In this document: positions 6,794 to 15,100 of the stretch, one piece after another
How the letters are laid out: every line of letters begins with the position of its first letter
Position numbering within the stretch: position 1 is the first letter of the stretch
Source of the DNA: UBA3818 sp051881895
GTDB taxonomy: Bacteria; Bacillota; Clostridia; Oscillospirales; Ruminococcaceae
Length of the DNA: 15,946 nucleotides
Reading direction: 5' to 3'
Assembly (NCBI GenBank): GCA_051881895.1
Contig: JBJEQT010000064.1
Coordinates: 1 to 15,946 of the forward strand
Program-made: the position numbers and the translations under genes
The notes under the pieces: model-generated
What the model was told of the DNA's origin: nothing
The model's database searches: none
What the model saw: only the letters and a program-made list of their open reading frames with translations

Positions 6794-8329
6794 TTGAAAA
6801 AAAGGCTGTTTTTTCGGCTGCGGCCCGACCGGCGCAGCTTCTGGAAGGATGCGGCAAAAACGTTGCTGATCCTCCTGGCCATCACGGCGGTCAATTTTGT
6901 GATGGACCGGTCTGTGGGGGATGCCCAAAACGTTTCGGAGCTGTATCTTTTGTCGGTACTCCTGATTTCTCTGAGTACTTCCGGCTATTTCTGGGGCCTT
7001 TTGGGCGCTGCAGCCGGCGTGATCTGCACCAATTACCTGTTTACCTATCCATACTACACGTTTAACTTTTCTCTGCAGGGGTATCCGGTGACCTTTTTAT
7101 GCATGCTGCTGGTGGCCGGCATCTCCGGCACGCTGGCGGCAAATGTGAAAGAGCAGCGGGACCTCTCCCAGAGCCGCGAAAAGAAAACCCAGCAGCTCAA
7201 CCGCGTGGCCCAGCGTCTTCTGAGCGCGCAGACCGCCGATCAGATCGGGGAGCTGGCGGCGCAGTGCCTTTTTGAATTTTTGCAGCTTCCGGCCTGCTTC
7301 TGTTTGGCAGGAAGCACGAAAAAACCCTTCGTATGCGGGCCTGCAGACGGATTTTCACAACAAACGGAGAAACTGGCGGTACAGGCGGTTTTTTCCGGCG
7401 GGCAGCCTGTTGGAAAAGGCTGCGATCTGTACAGCGACTGCTCCGGCCGATATTTCCCAGTCTCCTCCGGGCAGAGAGTTCTGGCAGCGGCGGGCATCTG
7501 CCCACAGGGAGAATTGGATGAGGAAAGCCAGGAATTTTTATCGCTGCTTTTGTCCCAATTCGCCATGGCGCTGGAACGGCAGCGCCTTTCGGATGAAAGC
7601 CACCAGATGGCGGTGGAAAAACAAAAAGAACAGATGCGCGGGAATCTGCTTCGCGCCATCTCCCACGATCTGCGCACCCCCCTGACCGGGATTCTGGGCG
7701 CCAGCTCGGCCATTTTGGAAAACGGGGACCGCATTTCCCCTCAGGTCAGCCAACAGCTTATTCTGGATATCCGGGAAGACGCGGATTGGCTTTTGCGCAT
7801 GGTGGAAAATGTTCTGTCGATAACGCGCATCGGACCACAGGCATCCGGACTGCGGAAGGTGCCGGAAGCGGTGGAGGAAGTCGTGGCCCAGGCGGTCAAC
7901 CGGTGTCGGAAGCGGCTGTCCGGCCTTTCTTTGGACGTTCGCGTCCCGGAGGAGTTTATCATGGCGCCAATGGACAGCACCCTTATTGAGCAGGTGCTGA
8001 TCAATTTAATCGAAAACGCATACAAATACGGCCGGTCCCAACGGCCGGTGGAGGTCACCGTCTGTACGGCGGGAGGTAATGTCTGCTTTGTCGTGCGGGA
8101 CTGGGGACCCGGTATCGCCCCGGAGCTTTTGCCGGAGCTGTTCGAGGGATTTCTGGGGCGGGACAGCCAAAGCGCCGACGCCAGCCGGGGGCTGGGAATC
8201 GGCCTTTCCATCTGCCGCTCGATCATCACGGCGCACGGCGGCACGATCCGGGCGGAAAATATGCCCGACGGCGGCGCGCGCTTTACTTTTACGTTGCCCT
8301 GCGAGGAGGAATGTCCCCATGCCGGATGA
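6794..8329 (+). CDS. kdpD: KdpD-like sensor histidine kinase lacking the N-terminal KdpD/Usp region
   Basis: The 511-residue membrane kinase has four closely packed hydrophobic segments (about residues 22-38, 49-61, 65-84 and 99-116), as in the DUF4118 module of KdpD. A linker and GAF-like region (about 135-262) follows. The kinase core has His291 in RAISHDLRTPL, Asn408 in the N-box, DWGPG at 436-440 and the GLGIG lid at 466-470. It should autophosphorylate and pass phosphate to the adjacent response regulator. Full KdpD is about 900 residues; the cytosolic KdpD and universal-stress domains that would precede the membrane module are missing. I chose the TTG at 6794 (AAAGGA eight bases upstream) over the ATG at 6767, which lies at the predicted -10 box. 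The stimulus is unknown; potassium or osmotic sensing is suggested only by family. The gene overlaps the regulator by 11 bases. Confidence 0.82.
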   Translation: MKKRLFFRLRPDRRSFWKDAAKTLLILLAITAVNFVMDRSVGDAQNVSELYLLSVLLISLSTSGYFWGLLGAAAGVICTNYLFTYPYYTFNFSLQGYPVTFLCMLLVAGISGTLAANVKEQRDLSQSREKKTQQLNRVAQRLLSAQTADQIGELAAQCLFEFLQLPACFCLAGSTKKPFVCGPADGFSQQTEKLAVQAVFSGGQPVGKGCDLYSDCSGRYFPVSSGQRVLAAAGICPQGELDEESQEFLSLLLSQFAMALERQRLSDESHQMAVEKQKEQMRGNLLRAISHDLRTPLTGILGASSAILENGDRISPQVSQQLILDIREDADWLLRMVENVLSITRIGPQASGLRKVPEAVEEVVAQAVNRCRKRLSGLSLDVRVPEEFIMAPMDSTLIEQVLINLIENAYKYGRSQRPVEVTVCTAGGNVCFVVRDWGPGIAPELLPELFEGFLGRDSQSADASRGLGIGLSICRSIITAHGGTIRAENMPDGGARFTFTLPCEEECPHAG

Positions 8330-9023
8330 TAAAATCTTAATTGTAGAAGATGAAGAGGCGATTGCCCATGTGATGGAGTCGATTCTTTTGGCCAATCAAT
8401 ACGCGCCGATTTGCGCAAAAAACGCCGCCCAGGCACTTGACCTGGCCGGCGCCGAGCATCCCGCTCTGATCTTACTGGATTTGGGGCTGCCGGACATGGA
8501 CGGCATGGATGTTCTGCGCCGCCTGCGCCAAAAAGAGCAAACCCCGATTCTGATGGTTTCCGCCCGGGATCAGGAAAAACAGAAAGTGGAGGCGCTGGAT
8601 CTGGGCGCCAACGATTATATTACCAAGCCTTTCGGTTCATCGGAACTGCTGGCCCGCATCCGTGCCGCTTTGCGCCAGCGCGCGGCCGCCCTGTCCGCAG
8701 GCGTATCCTGTCCGGAACAGTATGTCTCCGGCGGCCTGACGGTAGACTTTGATAAAAGGCTGGTGCGGGTGGACGGCAAGGACATCCATCTGACCCAGAT
8801 TGAGTATAAAATCGTTGCGTTTTTAGCCCGCAACCCCGGAAGGGTGATGACCTACGACGCCATTATGATCCATGTCTGGGGCCCTTATCTCACCGAAGAC
8901 AACAAGATTCTGCGGGTCAATATGGCGAATATCCGCCGGAAGCTGGAAAAAAATCCGGCGGAACCGCAGTATATCCAGACAGAGATCGGCGTTGGGTACC
9001 GCATCGCGGAGGAGGATATTTGA
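8319..9023 (+). CDS. kdpE: KdpE-type response regulator (OmpR/PhoB family)
   Basis: The 234-residue regulator has a receiver domain (about residues 3-118) with the acidic pair at the start (Glu10, Asp11), phosphoacceptor Asp54 in ILLDLGLPDMDG, and Lys103 in YITKPF. A winged-helix DNA-binding domain (about 135-232) follows, with the typical LTQIEYKIVAFLARNPGRV segment and a C-terminal GVGYRI hairpin. It should bind direct-repeat DNA when phosphorylated by the kinase encoded just upstream. The ATG at 8319 lies eight bases after GAGGAGGA and overlaps the kinase gene by 11 bases, so the two are co-translated. No kdpFABC or Trk/Ktr genes are in the window, so its targets are unknown. No Rho-independent terminator follows before the convergent gene that ends at 9091. 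Confidence 0.88.
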   Translation: MPDDKILIVEDEEAIAHVMESILLANQYAPICAKNAAQALDLAGAEHPALILLDLGLPDMDGMDVLRRLRQKEQTPILMVSARDQEKQKVEALDLGANDYITKPFGSSELLARIRAALRQRAAALSAGVSCPEQYVSGGLTVDFDKRLVRVDGKDIHLTQIEYKIVAFLARNPGRVMTYDAIMIHVWGPYLTEDNKILRVNMANIRRKLEKNPAEPQYIQTEIGVGYRIAEEDI

Positions 9024-9090
9024 TTTTTCCCGCCGGTTTCGATTGCGGGCTCTCCACGCGAGAAGTACCCTCCGGCTTGACGGGGCCTGT

Positions 9091-10656
9091 TTACGCTTCC
9101 GGCTCCAGCCAGCTTTGGTTTTGAAGCGTTTGGAGGTTCAGAGAAACGCCCTGGAAAACCGCCTGCACGCCGAACCAGGCATCTTCTTCCTGCGCCCAGA
9201 CAGACCCTAGGACTTCTCCCTTGGACACAACGTCCCCCTGTTCCAGCCAGGTTTCGGAAAGCCCGTAGTACCAGGTATAAAGCCCCATTCCGTGATGAAC
9301 CACTACCGTAAGGCCGCCCTGGTCCAGGTTTCCGACAAAAACCACTCCCCCGCTGTTGGACGCTTTGATCTGCGTATCTTCCTGCAGAAGCCACCAGACA
9401 GCTCCTTCCATCTGCGCAGGTTGTCCTTCAAAATTCTGATGATAGCCGAGGTCCGGTTCTTCCTCCACAGGCAATTGGAAAACGCCTCTCCAGTATTTTC
9501 CCGTTCCGGCGGACCCGGGTAAATTCTGCCATGTCTGCTCAAAAGATTCTGCCAAATCCGGCTCCTCTGTACGCAGCGGGAAATCGGCCTGCCAAGTCTC
9601 AAACACGGATGCAGTCACCTCAATCTGGTGTTCCCCGCTGACGCCTGTGCCGGATACCAAAATCAAATGCTTGCCCGCATTCCGGGCCGCTACCAAACAG
9701 GTGTACACACCCTCTTGCTGCTTGACAAAAGGCCCTGCCTTCCCCGCATCTGTGTTCACCTGCAAACTTCCGGGATCTTCGGGATTGGTGACGGTGATCA
9801 TAAACAGTCCGCCCTGCGGCACGGTATGTTCGGAAATCAGGACTTCCGCCTCTTTTTTTACCTGTAAGTCCAATTCGTATACGCACTGGCCCGAATAGCG
9901 CCGGGACGCCGTTTCCTCCCATTGGGCGGTGACCCGCATTTTATAGCGGCCGCTGATTGGGGGGCTGAATTGGTCAAGCCTGTCCGGGGTCCCCTCAAAA
10001 ACGGTTTCTGTGGGGCCGGAGAGCAGAATGGTTACCTGTACCGACTGCGGCTCGGTGGAAAAGGCAAGGGACAGATTCCGGTAATCCTCCAAAGCCAGTA
10101 GGGTCTGGGCATCCCGGACCAGAACGCCGTCCATAAAAATGCTGTTGTCAATTTTTTTGTACTGCCACCCGTTTTCCACGCAGTGGACCGTCAGCTCCCG
10201 CTCTCCCTCTGTCACGGTCATGGTGGGCGCGTCCTCAATATAATCAAACAGGTTGTCCAGCGTATGACTGGTCAAAAGCTGAAGCACCGAGCGGGTATCC
10301 AGCGAATAACAGCTGCCATCGGGATATTTCATAACAAATTCGTTGGTGCCGTCGGTCAGACGGTACAAAGACGGCTGGAGCATTTCTTCGCCGTTTCTAT
10401 AGGCGGTAAATGCCAGCACAAAATCCCCATACCGCTCGGCGGCCTCCGTCTTTTCTTGATGGGAGAGAATATCGGCCAACAGATTTTTTTCGCTGTCTGA
10501 CAATCGGTGCAGGATATTCTGGTCCTGGCGGCTGACCCAAACATCCATATTCTCCTGGATCGCGGGGACTTTTTCCTGCCCGAACAGAACCCCAAATAAA
10601 ATCGCCAACACCGACAGCAGGACTGCCACGGTGATCAATTTTCCGTTTTGGCTCAT
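9091..10656 (-). CDS. Membrane-anchored protein with degenerate LytM/M23 domain
   Basis: The 521-residue protein has one N-terminal hydrophobic segment (about residues 6-26), consistent with a membrane anchor and an extracytoplasmic body. The middle (about 40-380) is beta-rich and unrecognised, possibly with Ig-like folds. The C-terminal 105 residues follow the LytM/M23 pattern: GGVVFVG, then a VVVHHGMGLYTWYYGL core (from about 451), then EQGDVVSKGEVLGSV. The zinc ligands are gone: where peptidases have HxGxD there is MEGAV (416-420), the His before Leu in the Tyr-x-His-Leu motif is Gly465, and the HLHFE position reads WFGVQ (494-498). It is therefore probably not a peptidase but a structural or regulatory LytM-fold protein, like EnvC, NlpD or B. 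subtilis SpoIIQ. The ATG at 10656 has AGGAGGG seven bases upstream; the 32 extra in-frame codons upstream are rejected. The function is otherwise unknown. Confidence 0.75.
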   Translation of the reverse strand: MSQNGKLITVAVLLSVLAILFGVLFGQEKVPAIQENMDVWVSRQDQNILHRLSDSEKNLLADILSHQEKTEAAERYGDFVLAFTAYRNGEEMLQPSLYRLTDGTNEFVMKYPDGSCYSLDTRSVLQLLTSHTLDNLFDYIEDAPTMTVTEGERELTVHCVENGWQYKKIDNSIFMDGVLVRDAQTLLALEDYRNLSLAFSTEPQSVQVTILLSGPTETVFEGTPDRLDQFSPPISGRYKMRVTAQWEETASRRYSGQCVYELDLQVKKEAEVLISEHTVPQGGLFMITVTNPEDPGSLQVNTDAGKAGPFVKQQEGVYTCLVAARNAGKHLILVSGTGVSGEHQIEVTASVFETWQADFPLRTEEPDLAESFEQTWQNLPGSAGTGKYWRGVFQLPVEEEPDLGYHQNFEGQPAQMEGAVWWLLQEDTQIKASNSGGVVFVGNLDQGGLTVVVHHGMGLYTWYYGLSETWLEQGDVVSKGEVLGSVWAQEEDAWFGVQAVFQGVSLNLQTLQNQSWLEPEA

Positions 10657-10678
10657 AGCAATTCCCTCCTTTCCTTTT

Positions 10679-10707
10679 ATCTTATCATTCCGCCGCCTGC
10701 TTCTCAA
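10679..10707 (-). promoter_or_regulatory. Sigma-A promoter of the LytM-like gene
   Basis: On the minus strand, TTGAGA (10707-10702) and TAAGAT (10684-10679) are 17 bases apart, with TGA just before the -10 box (extended -10). The predicted start near 10672 leaves a very short leader that begins at the ribosome binding site. No sporulation-sigma motif is seen. Confidence 0.6.
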
Positions 10708-10762
10708 CTTTTTTTGGCCGATCCGGTCTCTTTTTTTACGGCTAAAATTCATAAGATGTTTC

Positions 10763-10791
10763 TGGACTTTTTATATGCTATTGTGTATAAT
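10763..10791 (+). promoter_or_regulatory. Sigma-A promoter of the foldase-like lipoprotein gene
   Basis: TGGACT (10763-10768) and a perfect TATAAT (10786-10791) are separated by 17 bases. The predicted start near 10798 gives a leader of about 60 bases. This promoter and that of the LytM-like gene lie back to back about 55 bases apart. Confidence 0.75.
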
Positions 10792-10858
10792 AAAAAAAGT
10801 TATAGCCTTGTCCTTTTAAAAGGCTGGCTGTTCAAAACATGGTTTAGGAGTAATGTAT

Positions 10859-11920
10859 ATGAAGCGATTAAAATCGGCCCTTGCGCTTGTCATGGCTTTT
10901 GCGATGGTACTTACGCTTGGCGGCTGCACCTTGAACAAAGGCACAACCTGGATTGCCAAATCCGAAGATGTGACTCTTCCGGCCGGCGTGTATATTTTGA
11001 ACCTTTCCAACAGCTATACGTCTGCTGTTTCCGTTTTACAGCAGATGTATACGGAAGACGCGGAATCCATTAACGTGAAAAATCTCTGGAAAAATACGCT
11101 GGACGGAAAATCCCTGAACGATTGGATCACGGATGAAACCAAAGACAGCGTCCGGGATTATTTCGCGGTTCTGCAAAAATTCAACGAACTGGGATTTTCT
11201 TTCGACGAAGCGGACGAGGCTCTCATCAATCAGGAAGTGGAGAATTACTGGTCGGAAAACAAAGCTTCTTATGAAGAGACCGGCGTTTCCAAAGAGTCTA
11301 TCCAGCTGCAGGTGGAATCCCGCTACCGGTCCCGCATCATCTTTGACTCGATTTACGGGAAAGGCGGGGAAAAAGAAGTCAGCGATGCTGATTTGAAAGC
11401 CCACTATGCGGAAAATTACCAGCATGTGCAGTATCTTTCCGTGTCCGTAAAGGACCTGGAAGGCGACGATTTACAGAAACGCAAAGACCTGGTCAGCGAC
11501 ACCATCGACCGCGCCCGCAGCGGGGAAGATTTTGTCTCCTTGCTGAAAGAAACCGAAAAGACGCTTTTGAAAGAAAGCGGTACGGCGGAAGCGGATCTGC
11601 CCAATCGTGCGGACGATTATTTTGATTATACGATTTCCGCTTCGACCGAATCGTATTATCCCGAGGCGATGATCACGGCGGTGAAAGAAATGAAAGCCAA
11701 TGACGTGAAAGTCGTTACCACTGATGACGCGTTGATCCTGGTGAAAAAGCTTGACCCCATGGCAGATGCGGAAAACTTTGAGGAGAATCGGGAATCGATC
11801 CTCTCTTCTATGAAAAACGACGAATTTTTGGAGCTGGTCAGCCAGTGGTCGGAGGCGACAGAAGTTTCTTTTAACGATGCTGCTGTAAACCGCTACTCCG
11901 CCAAAAAGATGCTTGGATAA
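10859..11920 (+). CDS. PrsA/SurA-like lipoprotein with degenerate parvulin region
   Basis: The 353-residue protein is probably exported and lipid-anchored. Residues 1-22 form a signal peptide (MKRLKSALALVMAFAMVL, then a TLGG lipobox) with Cys23 as the lipidated residue. The layout after it matches SurA/PrsA chaperones: a helical N-domain (about 40-170), then a parvulin-sized segment (about 180-310) beginning EVSDADLKAHYAENYQHVQYLSV and ending DDALILVKKLDP, then a C-terminal helix. Landmarks of active parvulins, notably the Gly-Gly-x-Leu-Gly turn and the usual catalytic pattern, are not visible, so it may be a chaperone without prolyl-isomerase activity. The ATG at 10859 is eight bases after GGAG; the one at 10853 is only two bases from it. 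The gene is monocistronic with its own promoter and terminator, and is divergent from the LytM-like gene. Confidence 0.78.
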   Translation: MKRLKSALALVMAFAMVLTLGGCTLNKGTTWIAKSEDVTLPAGVYILNLSNSYTSAVSVLQQMYTEDAESINVKNLWKNTLDGKSLNDWITDETKDSVRDYFAVLQKFNELGFSFDEADEALINQEVENYWSENKASYEETGVSKESIQLQVESRYRSRIIFDSIYGKGGEKEVSDADLKAHYAENYQHVQYLSVSVKDLEGDDLQKRKDLVSDTIDRARSGEDFVSLLKETEKTLLKESGTAEADLPNRADDYFDYTISASTESYYPEAMITAVKEMKANDVKVVTTDDALILVKKLDPMADAENFEENRESILSSMKNDEFLELVSQWSEATEVSFNDAAVNRYSAKKMLG

Positions 11921-11930
11921 GAAAAAATTT

Positions 11931-11965
11931 AAACGCCCTCCGGTATGGCCGGGGGGTGTTTTTTT
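11931..11965 (+). terminator. Rho-independent terminator of the lipoprotein gene
   Basis: A 13-bp stem (11931-11943 with 11949-11961, including two G-T wobbles) closes a five-base loop and runs into a tract of seven T's. It lies 10 bases past the lipoprotein stop codon. Confidence 0.88.
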
Positions 11966-12074
11966 ATTTGCAAAAAACGCTTTTCCCTTTCTAACCTCTG
12001 TGTTCGATCATCGCCTCTGCGTTCGGCGGCGCCTCGGGGTAAGAGCTGAAATTCTTGGGTTATGAAAAGCAAAC

Positions 12075-12109
12075 AAAAAAGCTCCCGCAGCAAAAGCTGC
12101 GGGAGCTTT
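12075..12109 (-). terminator. Rho-independent terminator of the PFOR gene
   Basis: A perfect 14-bp stem (12078-12091 with 12096-12109, core GCTCCCGCAGC) closes an AAAA loop. On the minus strand it is followed by a tract of six T's interrupted by G. It lies about 30 bases past the PFOR stop. It lacks a full T-tract on the plus strand, so it mainly serves the minus strand. The roughly 110 bases between the two terminators hold no recognisable feature. Confidence 0.9.
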
Positions 12110-12138
12110 CATTTGCACAGGGCCACGCCCCGGACAAA

Positions 12139-15100
12139 TTATTCTACATCGTAGAGCTTCGCCATTCTCAGCAGATGCTCATACTTCGCCTTGGCATTCT
12201 CGGCCGCTTTGTCGAACAGAACGTCCGCACGATCCGGGAAAGCACGGGTCAGGCTGCTGTAACGAACTTCGCCGCTGATGAACTGTTTGTAATCCGCGGT
12301 AGGAGCCTTGGAATCCAACTGGAAGGGATTCTTGCCTTCCGCAGCCAGTCTCGGGTCGAACCGCAGGTTGTTCCAGTAGCCAGCCGCAACCGCGTTCTTG
12401 ATCTCGGTCTGAGCCTGGCTCATGCCGGCGCGGATACCGTGGTTGATACAAGGCGCGTAAGCGATGACGATGGACGGGCCATGGTAGCTCTCCGCCTCGG
12501 TAAAGGCTTTGATGCACTGGTTGTAGTCAGCGCCCATGGCAACCTGCGCTACATATACATAACCGTAGCTCATAGCGATTGCCGCCAGGTCTTTCTTCTT
12601 CACTTCTTTACCAGCAGCCGCGAACTGCGCAACCGCACCGGTAGGAGTGGATTTAGAAGACTGACCGCCGGTGTTGGAGTAAACCTCGGTATCGAAGACC
12701 AGGATGTTGACGTCCTCGCCGGAAGCGATAACGTGATCCAGACCGCCGAAGCCGATGTCATAAGCCCAACCGTCGCCGCCGAAGATCCAGACAGATTTCT
12801 TATTGAGGAAATCTTTGTACTGGAGGATCGCCTGGCAGTAAGGACAATCCGGAGTGGATTCCAGCAACTTGATGAGCTCTTCGGTCGCAGCTTTGTTGGC
12901 GGCGCCGTCGTTCACAGTCGCCAGATATTTCTCGCAAGCGGCTCTCTTCTCGTCGGACTTGGTGATCTTCGCCAGTTCCTCTACTTTAGCGATAGCAGCT
13001 TTGCGCATATGATCCTGTGCCAGATACATACCGTAACCGTACTCTGCGTTGTCCTCAAACAGGGAGTTCGCCCAAGCGGGACCCTTGCCCTCTTTGTTGA
13101 CAGTGTAAGGAGTAGACGGTGCGGAACCGCCCCAAATGGAGGAGCATCCGGTCGCGTTGGCGATGTACATTCTGTCGCCAAACAGCTGGGTAACGAGCTT
13201 CGCATAAGGAGTCTCGCCGCAGCCCGCGCAGGCGCCGGAGAATTCAAGCAGCGGCTGTTTGAACTGGCTGCCTTTGACGGTGTTCTCTTTGAATTTTTCC
13301 GCAACTTCCGGCTTGGTGTCGAGCTCCTGGCCGTAAGCGAAAACATTCTGCTGCTCTCTCTGAGAATCCAGGCTCTCCATGGTGAGGGCCTTGTTGCCTT
13401 TCTTGCCGGGGCATACATTCGCGCAGGAGCCGCAGCCGGTACAGTCGAGCACGGAAACGGTCATGGCAAACTTCATGCCGGGCATACCGGTCATATCGGT
13501 GACCTTGGTGCCGGCCGGCGCTTTGGCAGCCTCTTCCTCGGTCATGACAACCGGACGGATAACGGCGTGCGGGCAAACATAAGAGCAGAAGTTACACTGG
13601 ATACAATTTTCAGGATTCCAAACCGGTACGTCAACCGCAACGCCGCGTTTTTCGTAAGCAGCGGAACCCTGCGGGAAGGTGCCGTCCTCAGCGCCTTTGA
13701 AGGCGGATACGGGCAGTTCGTTACCATGCTGATGGGTGGACGGGATGAGGATCTTATTTACAAAATCCACAACCTCTTTGCGTCCGCCCTCGGCAACCGG
13801 CAGTTTGTGCTCGCCGGTAGCATTCTTCCAGGAAGCGGGAACGTCGATCTTGACCAGGCCATTGGCGCCGCGGTCGATCGCGTCGTAGTTCATCTGAACA
13901 ACTTTGTCACCCTTCTTGCCGTAGGAAGCTTTCGCAGCGGCTTTCATGTAATCCGCAGCCTGATCGGCGGGGATGATATTGGCCAGTTTGAAGAACGCGG
14001 ACTGCAGAACGGTGTTGATTCTGCCGCCCAAACCGATCTCACGGCCAATCTTGATACCGTCGATGGTGTAGAACTGGATGTTGTGATCCGCAATGTATTT
14101 TTTGTCTTTGTCAGGCAGTCTGTTCTCGATCTCGGCCATATCCCAGCCGCAGTTGAGCAGGAACGTACCGCCGTCTACCAGGTCCTCAACCATGTCGTAC
14201 TTACCGATGTAAGCCGGGTTATGGCAGGCAACAAAGTTTGCTTTGTTGATCAGGTAGGTGGATTTGATCGGATGATCGCCGAAACGCAGATGCGAACAGG
14301 TCAGACCGCCGGACTTCTTGGAGTCGTAGTCGAAGTAAGCCTGTACATATTTGTCGGTATGGTCACCGATAATCTTGATGGAGTTTTTGTTTGCGCCAAC
14401 GGTGCCGTCGGAGCCCAGACCCCAGAATTTGCAGGCGGTAGTGCCTTTCGCCTGGGTATCGGGAGCTTCTTCTCTCTCCAGAGACAGGCCGGTAACATCG
14501 TCATGGATTGCAATAGTGAAGCGCTCTTTCGCGCCGGTCTGCGCATTTTTGTAAACCGCGAAGATGTCAGCAGGAACAGTGTCCTTGGAGCCCAGACCGT
14601 AACGGCCGGAGTAGATCGGCAGCGCGCCGTAAGGAGTGCCTTTCAGCGCCATGACAACATCCAGGAACAGAGGCTCGCCGATGGAGCCGGGCTCTTTGGT
14701 TCTGTCCAGAACGGTCAGGGTCTTGGCAGAAGCCGGGATCGCTTTGATCAGGTGCTCTTTGGAGAACGGACGATACAGGCGGACTTTGATCAAGCCGACT
14801 TTACCGCCGTGTGCGTTGATGTAATCGATGGTCTCTTCAATGGTGTCGCAGACAGAGCCCATGGCAATGATGACATGCTCCGCATCCTCTGCGCCATAGT
14901 AGTTGAACAGCTGGTAGTTGGTGCCGATTTTGGCATTTACTTTGCCCATGTACTCCTCAACGATAGCGGGCAGCGCATCGTAGTAGGGGTTGCAGGCCTC
15001 ACGAGCCTGGAAGAAGATGTCGGGGTTCTGGGCGGTACCGCGGAGGACCGGATGGTTCGGGTTCAGCGCGCGGTTTTTGAATTCTTTTACCGCATCCATG

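Noticed and set aside
7741..8436. A 231-codon minus-strand frame spanning the kinase/regulator junction
   Set aside because: It runs antisense across two overlapping genes whose motifs are all intact, and its translation is unlike any known protein.
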